The notes: generated by a model from the letters alone, not told the origin. A DNA stretch of 64,000 bases from Amphiura filiformis (GCF_039555335.1 NC_092640.1:27189446-27253445); one strand, 5' to 3'. Positions 1-11,973 are shown, counted from the first letter of the stretch. Translations and numbers: made by a program.

Positions 1-335
1 GAGAGGGGGGGGGGCAAGCGATTTTTGGCACACATTAATGGGGCGCCTTTTAAATAAAACGCTCTAAAAAGGCTTAGGAAAACAGTACGGAAACGCTTTA
101 ATATTCAAATTTTCCTGCTCGCTGCGCTCGCAACATACATCTAGACCATTGAAGGTTTGAAATGTGGGAACCCAAAAATTTGGTAAATGTGTAAAGGGGG
201 GGGGGGGGGGGCAAAGATTTTTTGGCGGGCCAAGAGGGGGGGGGGGCAAGCGATTTTTGGCAGGCAGAGAGGGGGGGGCAAGCGATTTTTGGCGGGCCGT
301 TCGAAAATTTTACCCCCCCGGGCTCATAATTATTG
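1..335. repeat. G-tract repeat with tandem GCAAGCGATTTTTGGC units
   Basis: Runs of 7 to 13 G alternate with the motif GCAAGCGATTTTTGGC (seen near 14, 246 and 278, with a variant near 211). The block ends in a C-rich tract at about 313-320. It looks like the edge of a dispersed repeat cut by the window start. No coding potential; the frames here are Gly/Pro low complexity. Confidence 0.6.
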
Positions 336-339
336 CACA

Positions 340-1400
340 GCCCCTTAACAGTAATTAATTTGGTATGAAATGCTAATTAACAGTTCTTGTCTTTGGAGAG
401 ACCGACAAAGACATCACACTTAATGAACTTCATTTCTGAGACTAATTTTGTTACTCCATACTACACGATCCATTTTCGGGCCCATCACCGACCAGTTACT
501 CCTAACTGTAATAATAGGCATACAGAGTGGTTTTGCCAAAAAATGTATCCAGAGCAAATCATAAACTGAATGGAAGTATTAACAAAAGAGTTCTACACCA
601 CATATCTTTGAAGCATTTGATCAAAAATATTGTTCCATGTTTTCTACAGGTCTTACACTAACCCCCTGACTAGAATTTAGCTTGTCCACAATGATATTTC
701 ATATACAATTAAAAAGGGAAAGTACATGTCTTTTGGCAACGTGCTGTAGTGGGTGATGCCCTATTAGATTATGAAAAGTGACATTCAGTTAGATGAGGGC
801 GCTCTGCACTGGAGGATAGCATATGAATACACAATTGTGCACATGGTGTTTGTTTGCAGTAATATGCTTCCCCTGGTATACAGGGAGCAATAGAAGTCCA
901 TGTGTACAATTGTACACAGTATGTACGAAGGGGGTATATAGGCCTACACAAATATCACAAAACAGGTTTAACATAATGTTAATCCCAATTTGAGGGATTG
1001 TCGAAAATTTGTGATATTAAGTAATAATGGATCTTATCTCAATCTCTACCAAAATTAATAGTTTCAGAAAAATCAGAAAAATTCCAGAACAAAAAAATCT
1101 AATTTGCAATATCTAATTGGCGGCAATCTTGGATTTTAGGTGTCAGATTTCAAAACAGTACCGGGAAGCATCCGTAGATGCTATAGATGTTTTTTTAATG
1201 CAAAATAAAAAAAACCAGCAAAAACAAAGTACGTATTTAAATGTTTGTATAAAAAGCTTAATTTGTTGCAACAAAAGCCCAAAATATTGAAAACTCCGCG
1301 TTATAGTTTACACCATTGGGCGTTGCAATCATGCGAAAAGTAGAAATTGAAGAAAAAATTAGGGCGTCGCTCTGAAGTAAATCACTTATTATGGCTCTAA
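340..1400. other. Intergenic, no recognised gene
   Basis: AT-rich sequence with only short open frames that lack coding character. I see no RNA gene or mobile element signature. The right part (from about 1260) leads into the promoter-repeat array. Confidence 0.5.
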
Positions 1401-1414
1401 CGTTGCTATACCCA

Positions 1415-2068
1415 GCTCTCGACCAATCAGAAACGCAGAAATCACCTAATTGCGTGAACATTACTAGAAAATACATAATATCACATGATATAGTATAGAC
1501 AGCTGGCAAAAAATCCACAGCTGTTGCTGTCATTTACCCGGCTCTCGACCAATCAGAAAGGAGGAAATCACATAATCAAGTATGTACTTGATATACATGT
1601 AGATCCTATTTGCACCGCCCAGTGGGCGGCGCAACATCGTAACATCCTATGACGAGATTTTGTCAATAACGCAGTAGATACAGCTGGCCGAAAATACACA
1701 GTTGTTGCTGTAATTTACCCGGCTCTCGACCAATCAGAAACGAGGAAATCACATAATCAAGTATGTACTTGATATACATGTAGATCCTATTTGCACCGCC
1801 CAGTGGGCGGCGCAACATCGTAACATCCTATGACGAGATTTTGTCAATAACGCAGTAGATACAGCTGGCCGAAAATACACAGCTGTTGCTGTCATTTACC
1901 CGGCTCTCGACCAATCAGAAACTAAGAATTCGCACAATTAAATATGTACTAGAAAAAGATCCTTTTTGCACCGCCCAGTAGGGCGGGGCAACACTATAAC
2001 AGCATACGATGTGATCTTGTCAATCAAATCGTATAAACAACTGGCACATAATCCACAGCTGTTGCTAT
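1415..2068 (+). promoter_or_regulatory. Four tandem promoter-like units upstream of the EGF gene
   Basis: Units start at GCTCTCGACCAATCAG at 1415, 1541, 1722 and 1903. The two middle units are 181 bp each; the first is 126 bp and lacks the GC-box part; the last is more diverged and abuts the predicted core promoter. A full unit contains a CCAAT box (CCAATCAG), a near-palindromic GC box (CCGCCCAGTGGGCGG) and two CAGCTG E-boxes. Binding by NF-Y, Sp/KLF and bHLH factors is inferred from these motifs only. Their position just before a TATA/Inr pair supports a regulatory role, but a plain tandem duplication that happens to lie there is also possible. Confidence 0.6.
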
Positions 2069-2078
2069 ATTTTCACCT

Positions 2079-2113
2079 TATTTAATAAATATCCGTATCT
2101 GTATGTTTCAGTT
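2079..2113 (+). promoter_or_regulatory. Predicted core promoter: TATA-like box and initiator
   Basis: A TATA-like stretch (TATTTAATAAATA, 2079-2091) lies about 25-31 bases before an initiator-type TCAGTT (2108-2113, putative +1 A at 2110). The spacing is typical of metazoan TATA/Inr promoters. It follows the last promoter-like repeat and precedes an exon with a good splice donor. Confidence 0.5.
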
Positions 2114-2211
2114 CGCTTTGTATTGTTACTTCGTACAGATCAAGTTTGGTTAACAGTGATCTGGCAAGTGCAAGAACTTCAACGCAAGAAGACTCACCAA
2201 AGATAAATAAG
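2110..2211 (+). other. Predicted 5' non-coding exon 1 of the EGF gene
   Basis: About 100 bases between the predicted initiator and the strong donor AAG|GTAAGA (GT at 2212). There is no ATG that opens a usable frame, so it is called as 5' UTR. It would splice to the acceptor TTTTAG at 4130, 20-odd bases before the translated frame with the signal peptide. The intron between (2212-4130) holds two hairpin MITE-like elements and a diverged copy of a foldback family. Confidence 0.45.
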
Positions 2212-2882
2212 GTAAGACACTAGTATTATTTCACTCTCAGTGACTTAGCCAGAAGTTTAACTTGGCTTACCGACACGGTTCGGAGAATAAAAGTTAAAGG
2301 ATGTGAATTGAGTAAGAAGACAAATAAGGGTTATTAAGTGAATACTATTTTACAAGGATGCCAATTGGGTTTGTTGGTTTCATTTTTGTAGGAGCATGTG
2401 CTGTATTTAAGGTTTCAGTTTAAAGCTTGGTGTTTTAATGGTCACAATGTTGGAAAACTGTTAATCGCATTACGTGTACCGTACATATGAAATGGATATG
2501 GTAAAAATGTTATTGACATTTGAAATTTCACAATTTTAAACAAAAAGCGCTAGATAACCATAGAAACCAACTAAACAAAAGTTGAAGCCATAATTTTGTT
2601 GGTATTGTATAGCATATATTGGTATTTTAATGTTGTATGACCCGCAAATCAAAAACACTACGCGTAACCCTATTTTAATCAAAAGAACACTGGAATTCAG
2701 TTCCATTATTTTTGATATAATTTGCAGTGCATGGCTTCTGTAATAATTTTATTAGATCGGACTTCTGAAGAGAGCTAGTTTGGTTTAGGTTTACAGAGAA
2801 CTGATTCAACAAATCTTTTTTTTTAGATTATTAATAATGTCCACTGACATGATGTCATCCTAAATACTTATTTAAGCATTAT

Positions 2883-3038
2883 TATAATGAAATACAGAGA
2901 TAAAAAGACTAGTTCACGTCTGAGATTTTGACAACTAGACAGAGAATACCGTACTGCGAAGGTCGGCAACAAAACGCTGCACGCCTTTGCTCTGACGTCA
3001 GACGCGAACTAGTCTTTTTATCTCTGTCTTTCATTATA
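2883..3038. mobile_element. Hairpin MITE, about 155 bp
   Basis: The ends are inverted copies of about 31 bp (2883-2914 and 3005-3038), beginning ATAATGAAATACAGAGATAA; the loop is about 90 bp and GC-richer. No coding capacity. Family not assigned. It lies in intron 1 of the EGF gene. Confidence 0.6.
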
Positions 3039-3298
3039 TCAATAAATTTAATTACATAGAGTAGACCAAATATATGCGTTGCAAATATGGCACTTTGAAA
3101 TATATGATTATGTCAGATGCTCAAAATCAAGGTTAGTGAAAATTAAAACTATTTTCTTCTTTTCCAACAATATTTGAGACAATGGAGGGTGACCGAATAT
3201 GTTTATATAAATGTTAGGAATGTGCCAATTTAGGGTATTGGTAGTGGCTGATACAAGTACGTTATAATAAACATGGAGACTATAGATTACCCAACGCA

Positions 3299-3415
3299 TT
3301 GTTCCTATGATGCCGATTTAATCTAACGATAGGCTATTCATACAAGCGGGACCATTGTTTCGGAGAAAATACTTCAGAAATTAAATTGATTACTGAACCG
3401 ATTTTCAGACTGTTG
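3299..3415. repeat. Diverged copy of the foldback-arm family
   Basis: Resembles 14212-14310, the inner part of the 2.4 kb foldback. It shares TGATGCCGATT, then GCTATTCATA, ACCATTGTTT and TTAAATTG in the same order and spacing. It shows that this foldback family is dispersed in the genome. Confidence 0.5.
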
Positions 3416-3840
3416 TTTTGTCGCGCACTGTTATAATGCAACTGCGACATTAGATGGTAGAAAGAGTTTAATACTATCTAATAAGAAATTAAAACCAAAT
3501 CTTGTGATCTCTGTTATTAGTATTTTTAAATGTCTAAAACTAAAAGTAATTTTAAACAACTAGAAATATCAACTTAGCTAAAATTTCAGCATTAGACGTT
3601 GGATCAAGCAAAACAAAATGGGATGATGTGTTTAACAGTACCTCTACTGACGAGTTTAATAATAAATGCTCAAACTTATACAATAACAATTTTCCAATAA
3701 TACATAATCAGGATTTCGTGCAGAAGATACTACTCTAATAGATTAATTCTTATAAACATATAAATATTTAAAAAAATGTCGTACAATAAATGACATATTA
3801 GGCAAATCTAAAAAAAAAACCCTTCGATTTGAAAAATCAT

Positions 3841-4082
3841 ATATCGAGGGTTGGCAAACAGAAGGCCTCAACTCACTTTTGGCCATTGTGAGATTTTGGT
3901 ACCAAAATAATCTGTAATACCCACAGATTCTTAAAATCATAAGCCTTAACTCAATTCAACTTCATATTGCATCTATAGCACAATAATACTTGGTCACATC
4001 TCAATGCAAAAATATTATTTTACTAATTTTTCTCAAAAGACACTTTTTGAGTTAAGGCCATCTGTTTGTCAACCCTCGATAT
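3841..4082. repeat. Inverted repeat around the intron 1 acceptor region
   Basis: About 34 bp at 3841-3875 reappears inverted at 4047-4082 (core ATCGAGGGTTG...CAAACAGA). A third short piece of the arm lies at 3941-3953. Likely a small hairpin element ending about 48 bases before the splice acceptor of exon 2. Confidence 0.5.
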
Positions 4083-4170
4083 GTGGTTGTTTGGTTATTA
4101 GGAATATATTTCTTTTCTTTAACATTTTAGAGACAAAGACTGGAGTGGTTTGGAGGAGGTCAATTCAAAG

Positions 4171-7100
4171 ATGTATACATCAATAATGTTGGTATTGCTA
4201 CTTGTAGCAACTGCTACAGCAGCTCCATATGGACCAGGATGTGGATATGGAACTGGATTTGGATGTGGAAATGGAGCTGGCCAATGTCAAAATGGAGGTT
4301 ATTTTGGATGTGTATGTCCTGATGGCTACACTGGATCCTTTTGTGAAATTAGTAAGTGAAAGATTAAGCTTAGATAAGCATTTAAGTATCAACATTTAAG
4401 GCCAAAAAAAAAATTGTTTGTTTGTCAATAGAGGCTTATGAAACAGTTGGGTCGGTAGGACGGATTTTTTAAAATATTTTTTTTACAGATATTGCACTTG
4501 AAACTGACAATTTGAAGACAGGTATTAAGTCAAAACACACAGCACTTTACTGGTTTAACTCTTGAGATAGTTCTGCATGTTATACTGTTCATTTTCTTTA
4601 CATTTTCTTTCTTTATACTAGCCACTGTTTTACTAGCACATTCAACGCAAATTAAAAAAAAAGAAAAAAAAGACACGGTCGGGACCAGAGTACACTGTCG
4701 GTCGGACGTGGACAAACAACCAATTTTTTTTTTGCCTTATGATGAAAAGTGACTTCCAGAGCATCAAATGATTGATTTTCTAATATATTATCAAAATTGA
4801 GGTGGTTAGCTGTGTAGATTGAGTATAATTGTCATGTGTATATGGGCTACTGTATACATCAGATCCGCTTGTTTCCAAACACCATAAACGAGGGGCTACC
4901 ACCCCAAAGCTATCTGTAGATTGGTATCATGGGATATAAAGGTATGGAACTCATTCCAAAACTTTTGATGCTTTTAAAAGGATACTTAAGACATACTTTA
5001 ACGTACACTGCCTATACGTAAAGTAAAGGGAAATGAGACGATCCTGTATTCGGAGTGCCTATCTCTCTTTCATTGGCGATTGGGCCAGACTCCTCCACGT
5101 ATTGTTGCTATAGGGGATCGTCACAACTCCTCTACAGCGAGTCTGTTACTTTCCCAGCACCTGGGTGGAGAGGAGTATTCGAGATAAAGTGCCTTAACCA
5201 AGGGCACAACACGATGGCGTCGCCGGGGCTCGAACCCGCAACCTTCCGATTATGAGTCAGTGCCCGTTCCGCTAGGCCACCGTGCAACCATAAACGTACA
5301 ATATTTGATTCTGTGTTGTGAACTTGATATGAATATTATTGAAAAGTTTTCATCTGTTATGTTTTATGCATTGGCTTTCATTATTGTAAATCTTCATACG
5401 TATTCATACAAGTTTGAGTACTTTTTCTTAAATTGTATTTTTATTTGGGAATTTTAGGTGGGAGAAATTTAATCATGTTGCAGCAACGAGTCAATGTTGC
5501 CTTATATTGTAGTTAATTTTGATGTGAATTTCAAGTAGCCATGTTTTGTGTCCATATTAACATATGCTAACAAATAATGACCCCATATGATTTTCAGACA
5601 TTAACGAATGTGAATGTGATCCATGTGTGTATGGGAATTGTATTGACGGAGTCAATGGATTCACCTGTGAATGTGCTGCTGGATATACTGGAACACTTTG
5701 TGATAGTAAGATATCATTTTGTTTGCTCAACTTAAATATAAATTTTGTGACTAGTATTATTAAAATAACATTTGCTCCTCTTAATATTATCTATCATTGA
5801 AATTTTATAATTTTTATATTTCGTGTTTTGTTTCGGGGATAATAATACATTTGTATAAAGAACAACCCCACAAATTACTCTGTAAGTGGGGGTGCGTTTG
5901 TTACAAATAATCGGACCTCTTCCCATATCCCTGTCCCGTCATGTCCGGATGGCGTCCCTTAAATTTAGTAGCCTCTGAGCACTATTGGGATTAGCCTGGC
6001 TTCGGCCGAATGTTATAAATAAATAATTAATATAAATAAATATAAATAAATACAAAGAACTCAGTGTTAAGTAGTGAAGCCAATATGCATCACCGTAGCA
6101 GATATTAATCCGGGGGGGTGTACTCAGTACAAATGACCATACGTGGACGTGCCGCAAACATGGGTATGATTTTCAGCCTTCTGGTATATCAATGACCCTT
6201 TTTCAAAGCCTATTTTGGTATATGAATGGGTCCTTTTTCAAAATTTTCTCAATTTTTCGGAAAACAGCCCAATTTTTCCTTAATCTAGCCAAAATTCGGC
6301 TGAAAATTTTGACTTTTGGTAAATCAATGGGTCCAAAGTTCTTGAAAAATTGGTATATTTATGGGTCTACTTCCAAAATCTCAGTGACACGTCCCTACCA
6401 AAACCAAACTTGAGTACCCTCCCGGGAGAGTAATAGCCTAATTTGAAGGAGGGCCTAGGCAGCACCTTCGGAAATATACTTGTAATCAACATTTCTAGAT
6501 CAGAAAACATGCGTAAAAGATAAGCTATGCTCTCAGATTTAAAAAGTGTCCTTTGGGGTCAATTGAGGTCGATTGAGAAAAAAGTATAGTTTAACCTATA
6601 TGCAACATATCGTGCATTAGTTATGAATGCGACAAGGTCCTAATTTGAAGGGGGGTTGGCCACATGGGTCAAAAACTGTTCTAGCCAATTGTTCTCCATG
6701 TAAAATGAACTCAAATAAAGAATAGTTCTCGCCTTCTTGGATGTTACCTAGGAAACATCATAAATTAGGTCATGCATGGTCAATAGCCCATATAGGCATA
6801 TAGGCCCTTATAGGCTGCAATGGAGGTTGACCTTTTTTGCTGGATTTTGGCAATAAAAAACATTCTAGACAGGGCAATGCTGAGGTGCAGGCTAGGCCCT
6901 CCTTCCTACTAACCTATAAGAAAATGCGAGACTCGGAAATAAATGAATAATAACACTGTCTTCGGTCAAAATACTAACCTAACCTCCTGTGGCGGAATAT
7001 TCCAGAGTATTGGGCCGGACACTGGAAATGTATTGTTCATATCGCTGCTCGTTTGCTCATTTCAATTATTTATATATTTATGCGATATCGCAATGCAGTA

Positions 7101-8365
7101 TTTTTCGGAGTGGTATAAACGGACATTTTCTCTGTGTATCGTTGTATTCTGGCGAAATTGAGATAGCATGTTATTGTAAATTAATACAATATACATAGAT
7201 GTACACCTTATAAGCTATATATTTAAAAAAAATCTCAGAAGCAATCAATTACATTTTAATTAATAAGTAAAACAGAAAGACGTTCGTAATTAAGGCAACT
7301 TCAACTCACCCAGAGAAATCAGTATACGCAAATATGCCAAGGTTAATCGATCAAATATAATGAAAAACAATTACCTCATGAAATCTCGTCCTCCTGACAA
7401 CACTTGCATAATGCAATTTAAGTACATAATAATGTTTCTATATTGGTTAATTTCCAGTTCCGATCTGCTCTGACTGCAACACCCCTTCAAGCAGCTCTTC
7501 AAGCAGCTCTTCAAGCGGCTCCTCTTCAAGTGGCTCTGGTTCGAGCAGCTCCGGCGCCAGCAGCCCCAGTAGCTCCAGCGGCTCTATTAGCTCCAGCCCC
7601 AGTAGCTCCGGTGGCTCCAGCAGCCCCAGTAGCTCCAGCGGCTCTAGCAGCTAGTAGCTCCAGCGCTCCGGTGGCTCCGGCAGCCCCAGTAGCTCCAGCG
7701 GTTCTAGCAGCTCCAGCCCCATAAGCGCCAGTAGCTCCAGTGGCACCAGCAGCTCCAGCTCAGGTGGTTCTAGTAGCTCCAGTAGCTCTGGTGAGTCCAG
7801 CAGCTCCGGTGGATCCAGCAGCCCCAGTAGCTCCAGTGGCTCTAGCAGCCCTAGCCCCATGAGCTCCAGCGGCCCTAGCAGCTCCAGCCCTAGTAGCTCT
7901 AGCAGTACCGGTGGCTCCAGCAGCTCCGGCGGCACCGCCAGCTCCAGTAGCTCAGGAGAGTCCAGCAGCTCCACTTCAGGTGGTTCTAGTAGCTCTAGCA
8001 GTACCGGTGGCTCCAGCAGCTCCAGCGGCACCGTCAGCTCCAGTAGCTCCGGCGGCACCGGCGGCACCGTTAGCTCCGGTGGCTCCAGCAGCCCCAGTAG
8101 CTCCAGCGGCCCTAGCAGCTCCAGCCCTAGTAGCTCTAGCAGTACCGGTGGCTCCAGCAGCTCCGGCGGCACCATCAGCTCCAGTAGCTCCGGAGACTCC
8201 AGCAGCTCCAGCTTAGGTGGTTCTAGTAGCTCTAGCAGTACCGGTGGCTCCAGCAGCTCCAGCGGCACCGTCAGCTCCAGTAGCTCCGGCGCCACCGGCG
8301 GCACCGTTAGCTCCAGTAGCTCCAGTAGCTCCGAAGAGTCCAGCAGCTCCTATTTAATTGGTTAA
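4171..8365 (+). CDS. Secreted EGF-domain protein with long Ser-rich tail (4 coding exons)
   Basis: Exons: 4131-4351 (ATG 4171), 4489-4521, 5598-5705, 7458-8365; all introns are phase 1 with GT/AG ends. [18 protein letters not shown] is a signal peptide. Next comes a six-Cys EGF-like domain (Cys spacing 7-6-7-1-8), then an 11-residue micro-exon, then a calcium-binding EGF (DINEC start; G-F-T-C-E-C core). The micro-exon supplies the G that makes the first codon Asp, which supports its use. The second EGF has an extra Cys (CECDPC), giving seven. The last exon starts ICSDC and continues as about 300 residues of Ser with Gly/Thr/Pro, ending SSYLIG. Full reading is 409 aa. In-frame TAG TAG at 7652-7657 would end it at 172 aa; one extra base here and one missing about 14 bases later would explain both, so assembly error or slippage in the repeat is likely. 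A secreted, mucin-like or matrix/adhesive role is inferred. Precise family not recognised. Confidence 0.75.
4855..5285 (-). mobile_element. tRNA-derived SINE with LINE-like part
   Basis: On the minus strand 5285-5213 resembles a tRNA: A-box-like TGGCCTAGCGG, loop CTCATAA (Met-type CAT anticodon position) and B box GGTTCGAGCCC. Further along (about 5030-4900) the other strand carries a decayed pattern like the C-terminal end of CR1/L2 reverse transcriptases (VWNS then [12 protein letters not shown]), a feature also known from Deu-type SINE central domains. The composite order suggests a SINE. It lies in the intron before the second EGF exon. Confidence 0.55.
5908..6055 (+). mobile_element. 5'-truncated V-type SINE
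   Basis: Nearly identical to the 3' half of the complete SINE at 53632-53918, from TCGGACCTCTTCCCATATCC to the hairpin GGCTTCGGCC and an AAATA-rich tail. The tRNA head is missing. It lies in the last intron of the EGF gene. Confidence 0.75.
6110..6428. mobile_element. Non-autonomous element with CCCGGG/TACTCA ends
   Basis: Starts with CCGGGGGGGTGTACTCA and ends with TGAGTACCCTCCCGGGAG, an imperfect terminal inverted repeat of about 16 bp. Inside are repeats of the form GGTATAT..AATGGGTC. About 319 bp, no gene. Superfamily not assigned. Confidence 0.6.
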
Positions 8366-8508
8366 CTCTCTAGACATACTGGCGCCCAGCCATAATGGCA
8401 ACCTCCATTTCTCTCTATCAATAATAATTTATATATTGCTATTTATAAATAAGGAATACAGTACTGCTCAAGGGATTATCAGATAGTTCCCGCTTAAATT
8501 ATTTGATC

Positions 8509-8556
8509 TAACAGCAACCAGACAATAATTATTAATGATCGCCTGGTTGCTGTTAT
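8509..8556. repeat. Short perfect hairpin downstream of the EGF gene
   Basis: TAACAGCAACCAG and its reverse complement CTGGTTGCTGTTA are separated by about 21 AT-rich bases. It lies about 145 bases after the stop codon. It could be an RNA hairpin in the 3' UTR or a small element; no oligo-U tract marks it as a Pol III terminator. Confidence 0.5.
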
Positions 8557-8569
8557 GTTAATTATTATT

Positions 8570-11500
8570 AATATTGACCGATTTGATCATAACATCTTAT
8601 GTGAACGTAAGTCATGTAAATACTGTATGGCTGATATCCTTGGTGCATTTATCCCTACCTTACTGTACCGAATTCGTAGGGCAAAGGCAAAGTGTGCCAA
8701 AAGTCCAAATTGGTGAATGTGAAAAACTTGTATTAACTTATTTCAGGAAGAAAACGTCATAAAGAATATTTTCTACCATTACTAAATTTTTTGTGATTTT
8801 TGGTAGTGTCATTTACCCCCTTGAACATGAAAAAGTACAAATTCTGCTCTTAAAGTGTTCAAAGTGGCATCAAAAACGAATTGTAATTTTATCAAGGAGA
8901 ATACCACCAACTTTTTACTGCTCACGATTTTTCCCATAAATCACCAAATTAGAATATTAATTTCAAATATTGTACTTTGAATTTTAATATGGTCCAAAAC
9001 GCTCAAAAATGAATTTTTTTTGGATAAAATTACCATTTTCCACCGATTTCCGCCAAAAGTTTAATATGGACAATTTGACCTAAGTCTAACCTTTCCATTG
9101 ATACTAAAGGAGTTTGCGACTATTTGCGACTCTACTTGACAGCCATGTTTAGTGTGTCCGATATATCCCATTTTTATCATGTTTATTGCGCAGCCACATG
9201 ATACGCATTATATCTTTTAACCGCAAACGACCGTAGTACTTGGACATGCCATATGGCTCTCACTGGTTGTATATTGAGAGCCTGGCAAATCAATTTAGAG
9301 GATGGATAAAAACTTCTGCATTAAATTACACTAGTTCATTATACCTGTAAAATTTTAAGTGTGTAACAGAATAAATTGTATGTATAATGAATTAGGGTTA
9401 GGGTTTAGGTTGTGTTCAGGGTTTATTCTCTGTTATTCTTGAAAACATTGTAAGAATGCTGTCTCAGTGAAAATGCTGCAATTTAATTTAATGCTGCAAT
9501 TAAATTCGGACGTAAATTTAGCAGAAGCAAAATATGTATTTTTTTCAGCACATCGTTTTTAAAGGGCCCATAAAGGTTGTCAGACGATTATGTTCCGTTC
9601 CTACTTTTGGCACACTTTGAGGCGATTCCGGACCACTGTGCGATGGTCGTTGGCCAAAAAAACTGTACTTGTGGCAATTGAACATGTTTGCCGTCCACAT
9701 AAGTAACACATTTATATGTCCCCGGCTCCAAAAAATTCAAAAATAAGATGCATTTTAGAGTGTTGAATCGGCAAATCACTGTTTATCCCATTGAATAACG
9801 TATGATATTTTATTTGCATGGTCTTATTAAGTGGTACTGTGAAGGCTTACCTTGTATTTACTTTATTAGTATTTGAAATTGCAATTAAAAGTCCAATGTC
9901 TCTGGAGTAAATGCTGTTGTGATGCGTGTTTATTTTAACAACCAACTAATTATATCAATTTTATAATTTCAAACATTTTTTTATGAGAAGACGTATGGTT
10001 CTTCTGTCATAGACTAAGCACTATAAAAATGTAAATAAAGCAATAAGTGCCCTTTAATTTGGTTCAAAGCGCAGTCAAATTAAGAAGAAAAAAAAGGGGT
10101 TAACCCTGATCACCATTCATTTCAGAAAAGGATTATTACAAAGGTCCCTTGAAATCTACATAGTGGAACTGTGCCTAATGTGCATACATCAAATATGGCC
10201 TCTTTTAGCGAACTCTCGTTAAAATCCTTTATTATATATTCCTATTATCATCAGAATTCAGAAAAAAGGATAGTTTGACTTCTATCCAACATACAGTTCT
10301 TGAGTTGTAGGCCAAAAAGACAAAGGTCAAATATTGGGGTCCACAAGCAGTTACTATTAAAAAATATACACCTTTAACTAATCTGATCTCAAATTGTCGA
10401 GAACTTGCATTGTTTTGTATGTTTTGTTACATAGATAGGTAACATCAAATTATAGGTCAAGAGAGTTTTTTCTTTCAGAAAAGTCAGATACTTTTAAATT
10501 TTTGTCAAACGTGGAACCCAAATGTTGACATTTGTGCATCGGAGATCGGTAAAATCGTTATGACGAGAGGAATGCGTTAGCGCGCTTTTTGACAAGATTA
10601 GACCAACTTTGAATTTACACTCCCCCAAATTAGGCACTGTTTTTCCACGTGGATTTTCCGTGACTTTTGATATGTTTTTGTTTGAGCTTTTGGGAGATGG
10701 ATGGATGTAAAAAGGATTATGTTGCAATTAAGTGGTGGATCATTTCATAATTTGACTGGGCTTTCAAGAACATGACCTTCTATAATTTCTCCCATGCAGG
10801 AAACGGTATGAAACGAAACTTGATTGAATTGAGTTCAGTAGAGTATGACTTTGTGAAAAAATGATGAGAACATTTTAAAATAATGAATTACTTATAACTT
10901 CATCTAACTGGAACGTCAATACTTGGATGGCGAAATGTGGGTGGGTGCTGTACCAACCACCCCAAGGCTTTTTATCATACACGTGTTTATCCTAAAACGA
11001 CTTAATGGTTCAGTCACCCACCTTTGCATAAAATACCAATTGATGGTGTTTTGTGAAAATTCATGTTTATAATCAACACGAAAGGTCCAAATTTTTTAAT
11101 TGAATGTCGGCATTTCCTCCCAGCTACATACGTACATATCATTAGATTAATTCATAACGTGTTCTTCGAGGACTGTTAAATGTAAAAATTTGAATATGCC
11201 ATAAAATGTTTGTATTATAACATAAATTTAAAAAAAAATGAATACTATTTGATATCAGAATAACATTCGTCGTATTCAGAATGCAATTTTGTGAGTCTTA
11301 TGTGCTCTCAGATTCCACCAAAAATACTGTGCAAAGGTGGGTGCGCCTATCCTTAAATATATTGACATATTGCGCAATGTGTTTGGGATATTATATTGCT
11401 ATATCAGGAGAACCAATGTTGTTTTTGGTATCCCTACACCCTGCTAAAGGATAAAACTTGAAGTAGATTATATTTTCTATATATCCCCTACGAGGGGTCG

Positions 11501-11640
11501 CATTATTTAAATGCTTCCACGAGCTGTCGATGGTCATAATAAATTCAAAACTAAAACATCGAACTGTATCTAAAATTGTTCCTCTCATCTCTAGGAATAA
11601 AAAAGCCAATTGTCATATTGTTCTACGGTGTTTAGTTTAG
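8570..11640. other. Intergenic, no recognised gene
   Basis: AT-rich non-coding sequence. The only notable short feature is TTAGGGTTAGGGTTTAGG near 9393-9410, a tiny telomere-like stretch. Open frames are short and random in composition. Confidence 0.5.
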
Positions 11641-11667
11641 GGGTCAGTGATAACATCGAATTGGTAA

Positions 11668-11973
11668 TACAGGGTGTCCCCCCAAAAAAGAGGCCCCTCA
11701 TTGCGCCCTCTTTTCTCCTATTTCTGAAAAGTTGATTAAATATATTTTGCTATGTAAAGAAATTTTTAATCGTTAGCTTTAATAAACTAAAACAATTATT
11801 TCAATCGGCACACAACTTTTGAAGATATGCTCTTTTGAATAAAAGTACCCGTTTTTCACTCTGTCCACGGATAGCAAACAGAGTGGTTGGGATGGTCTTT
11901 GCTGTCGAGTGGCCTGCAAGATCACCAGACCTCACACCAGCGCAATGAGGGGCTTTTTTTGGGACACCTTGTA
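11668..11973 (+). mobile_element. Tc1/mariner-type deletion derivative
   Basis: Ends TACAGGGTGTCCC and GGGACACCTTGTA form terminal inverted repeats bounded by TA, the target of this superfamily. Near the right end the + strand reads EWPARSPDLTPAQ, matching the conserved block around the second catalytic Asp of Tc1/mariner (IS630-like) transposases. Only about 300 bp remain, so the transposase is almost wholly lost. Confidence 0.75.

Noticed and set aside
7443-7724. 93-codon Ala/Pro-rich plus frame
   Set aside because: Alternative frame of the same Ser-rich repeat, out of phase with the EGF exons.
7651-8304. 217-codon minus-strand frame rich in Leu/Glu/Pro
   Set aside because: It is the antisense of the Ser-codon repeat; the repeat lacks stops in most frames. 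The plus frame has matching splice phases and a signal peptide and EGF domains upstream.
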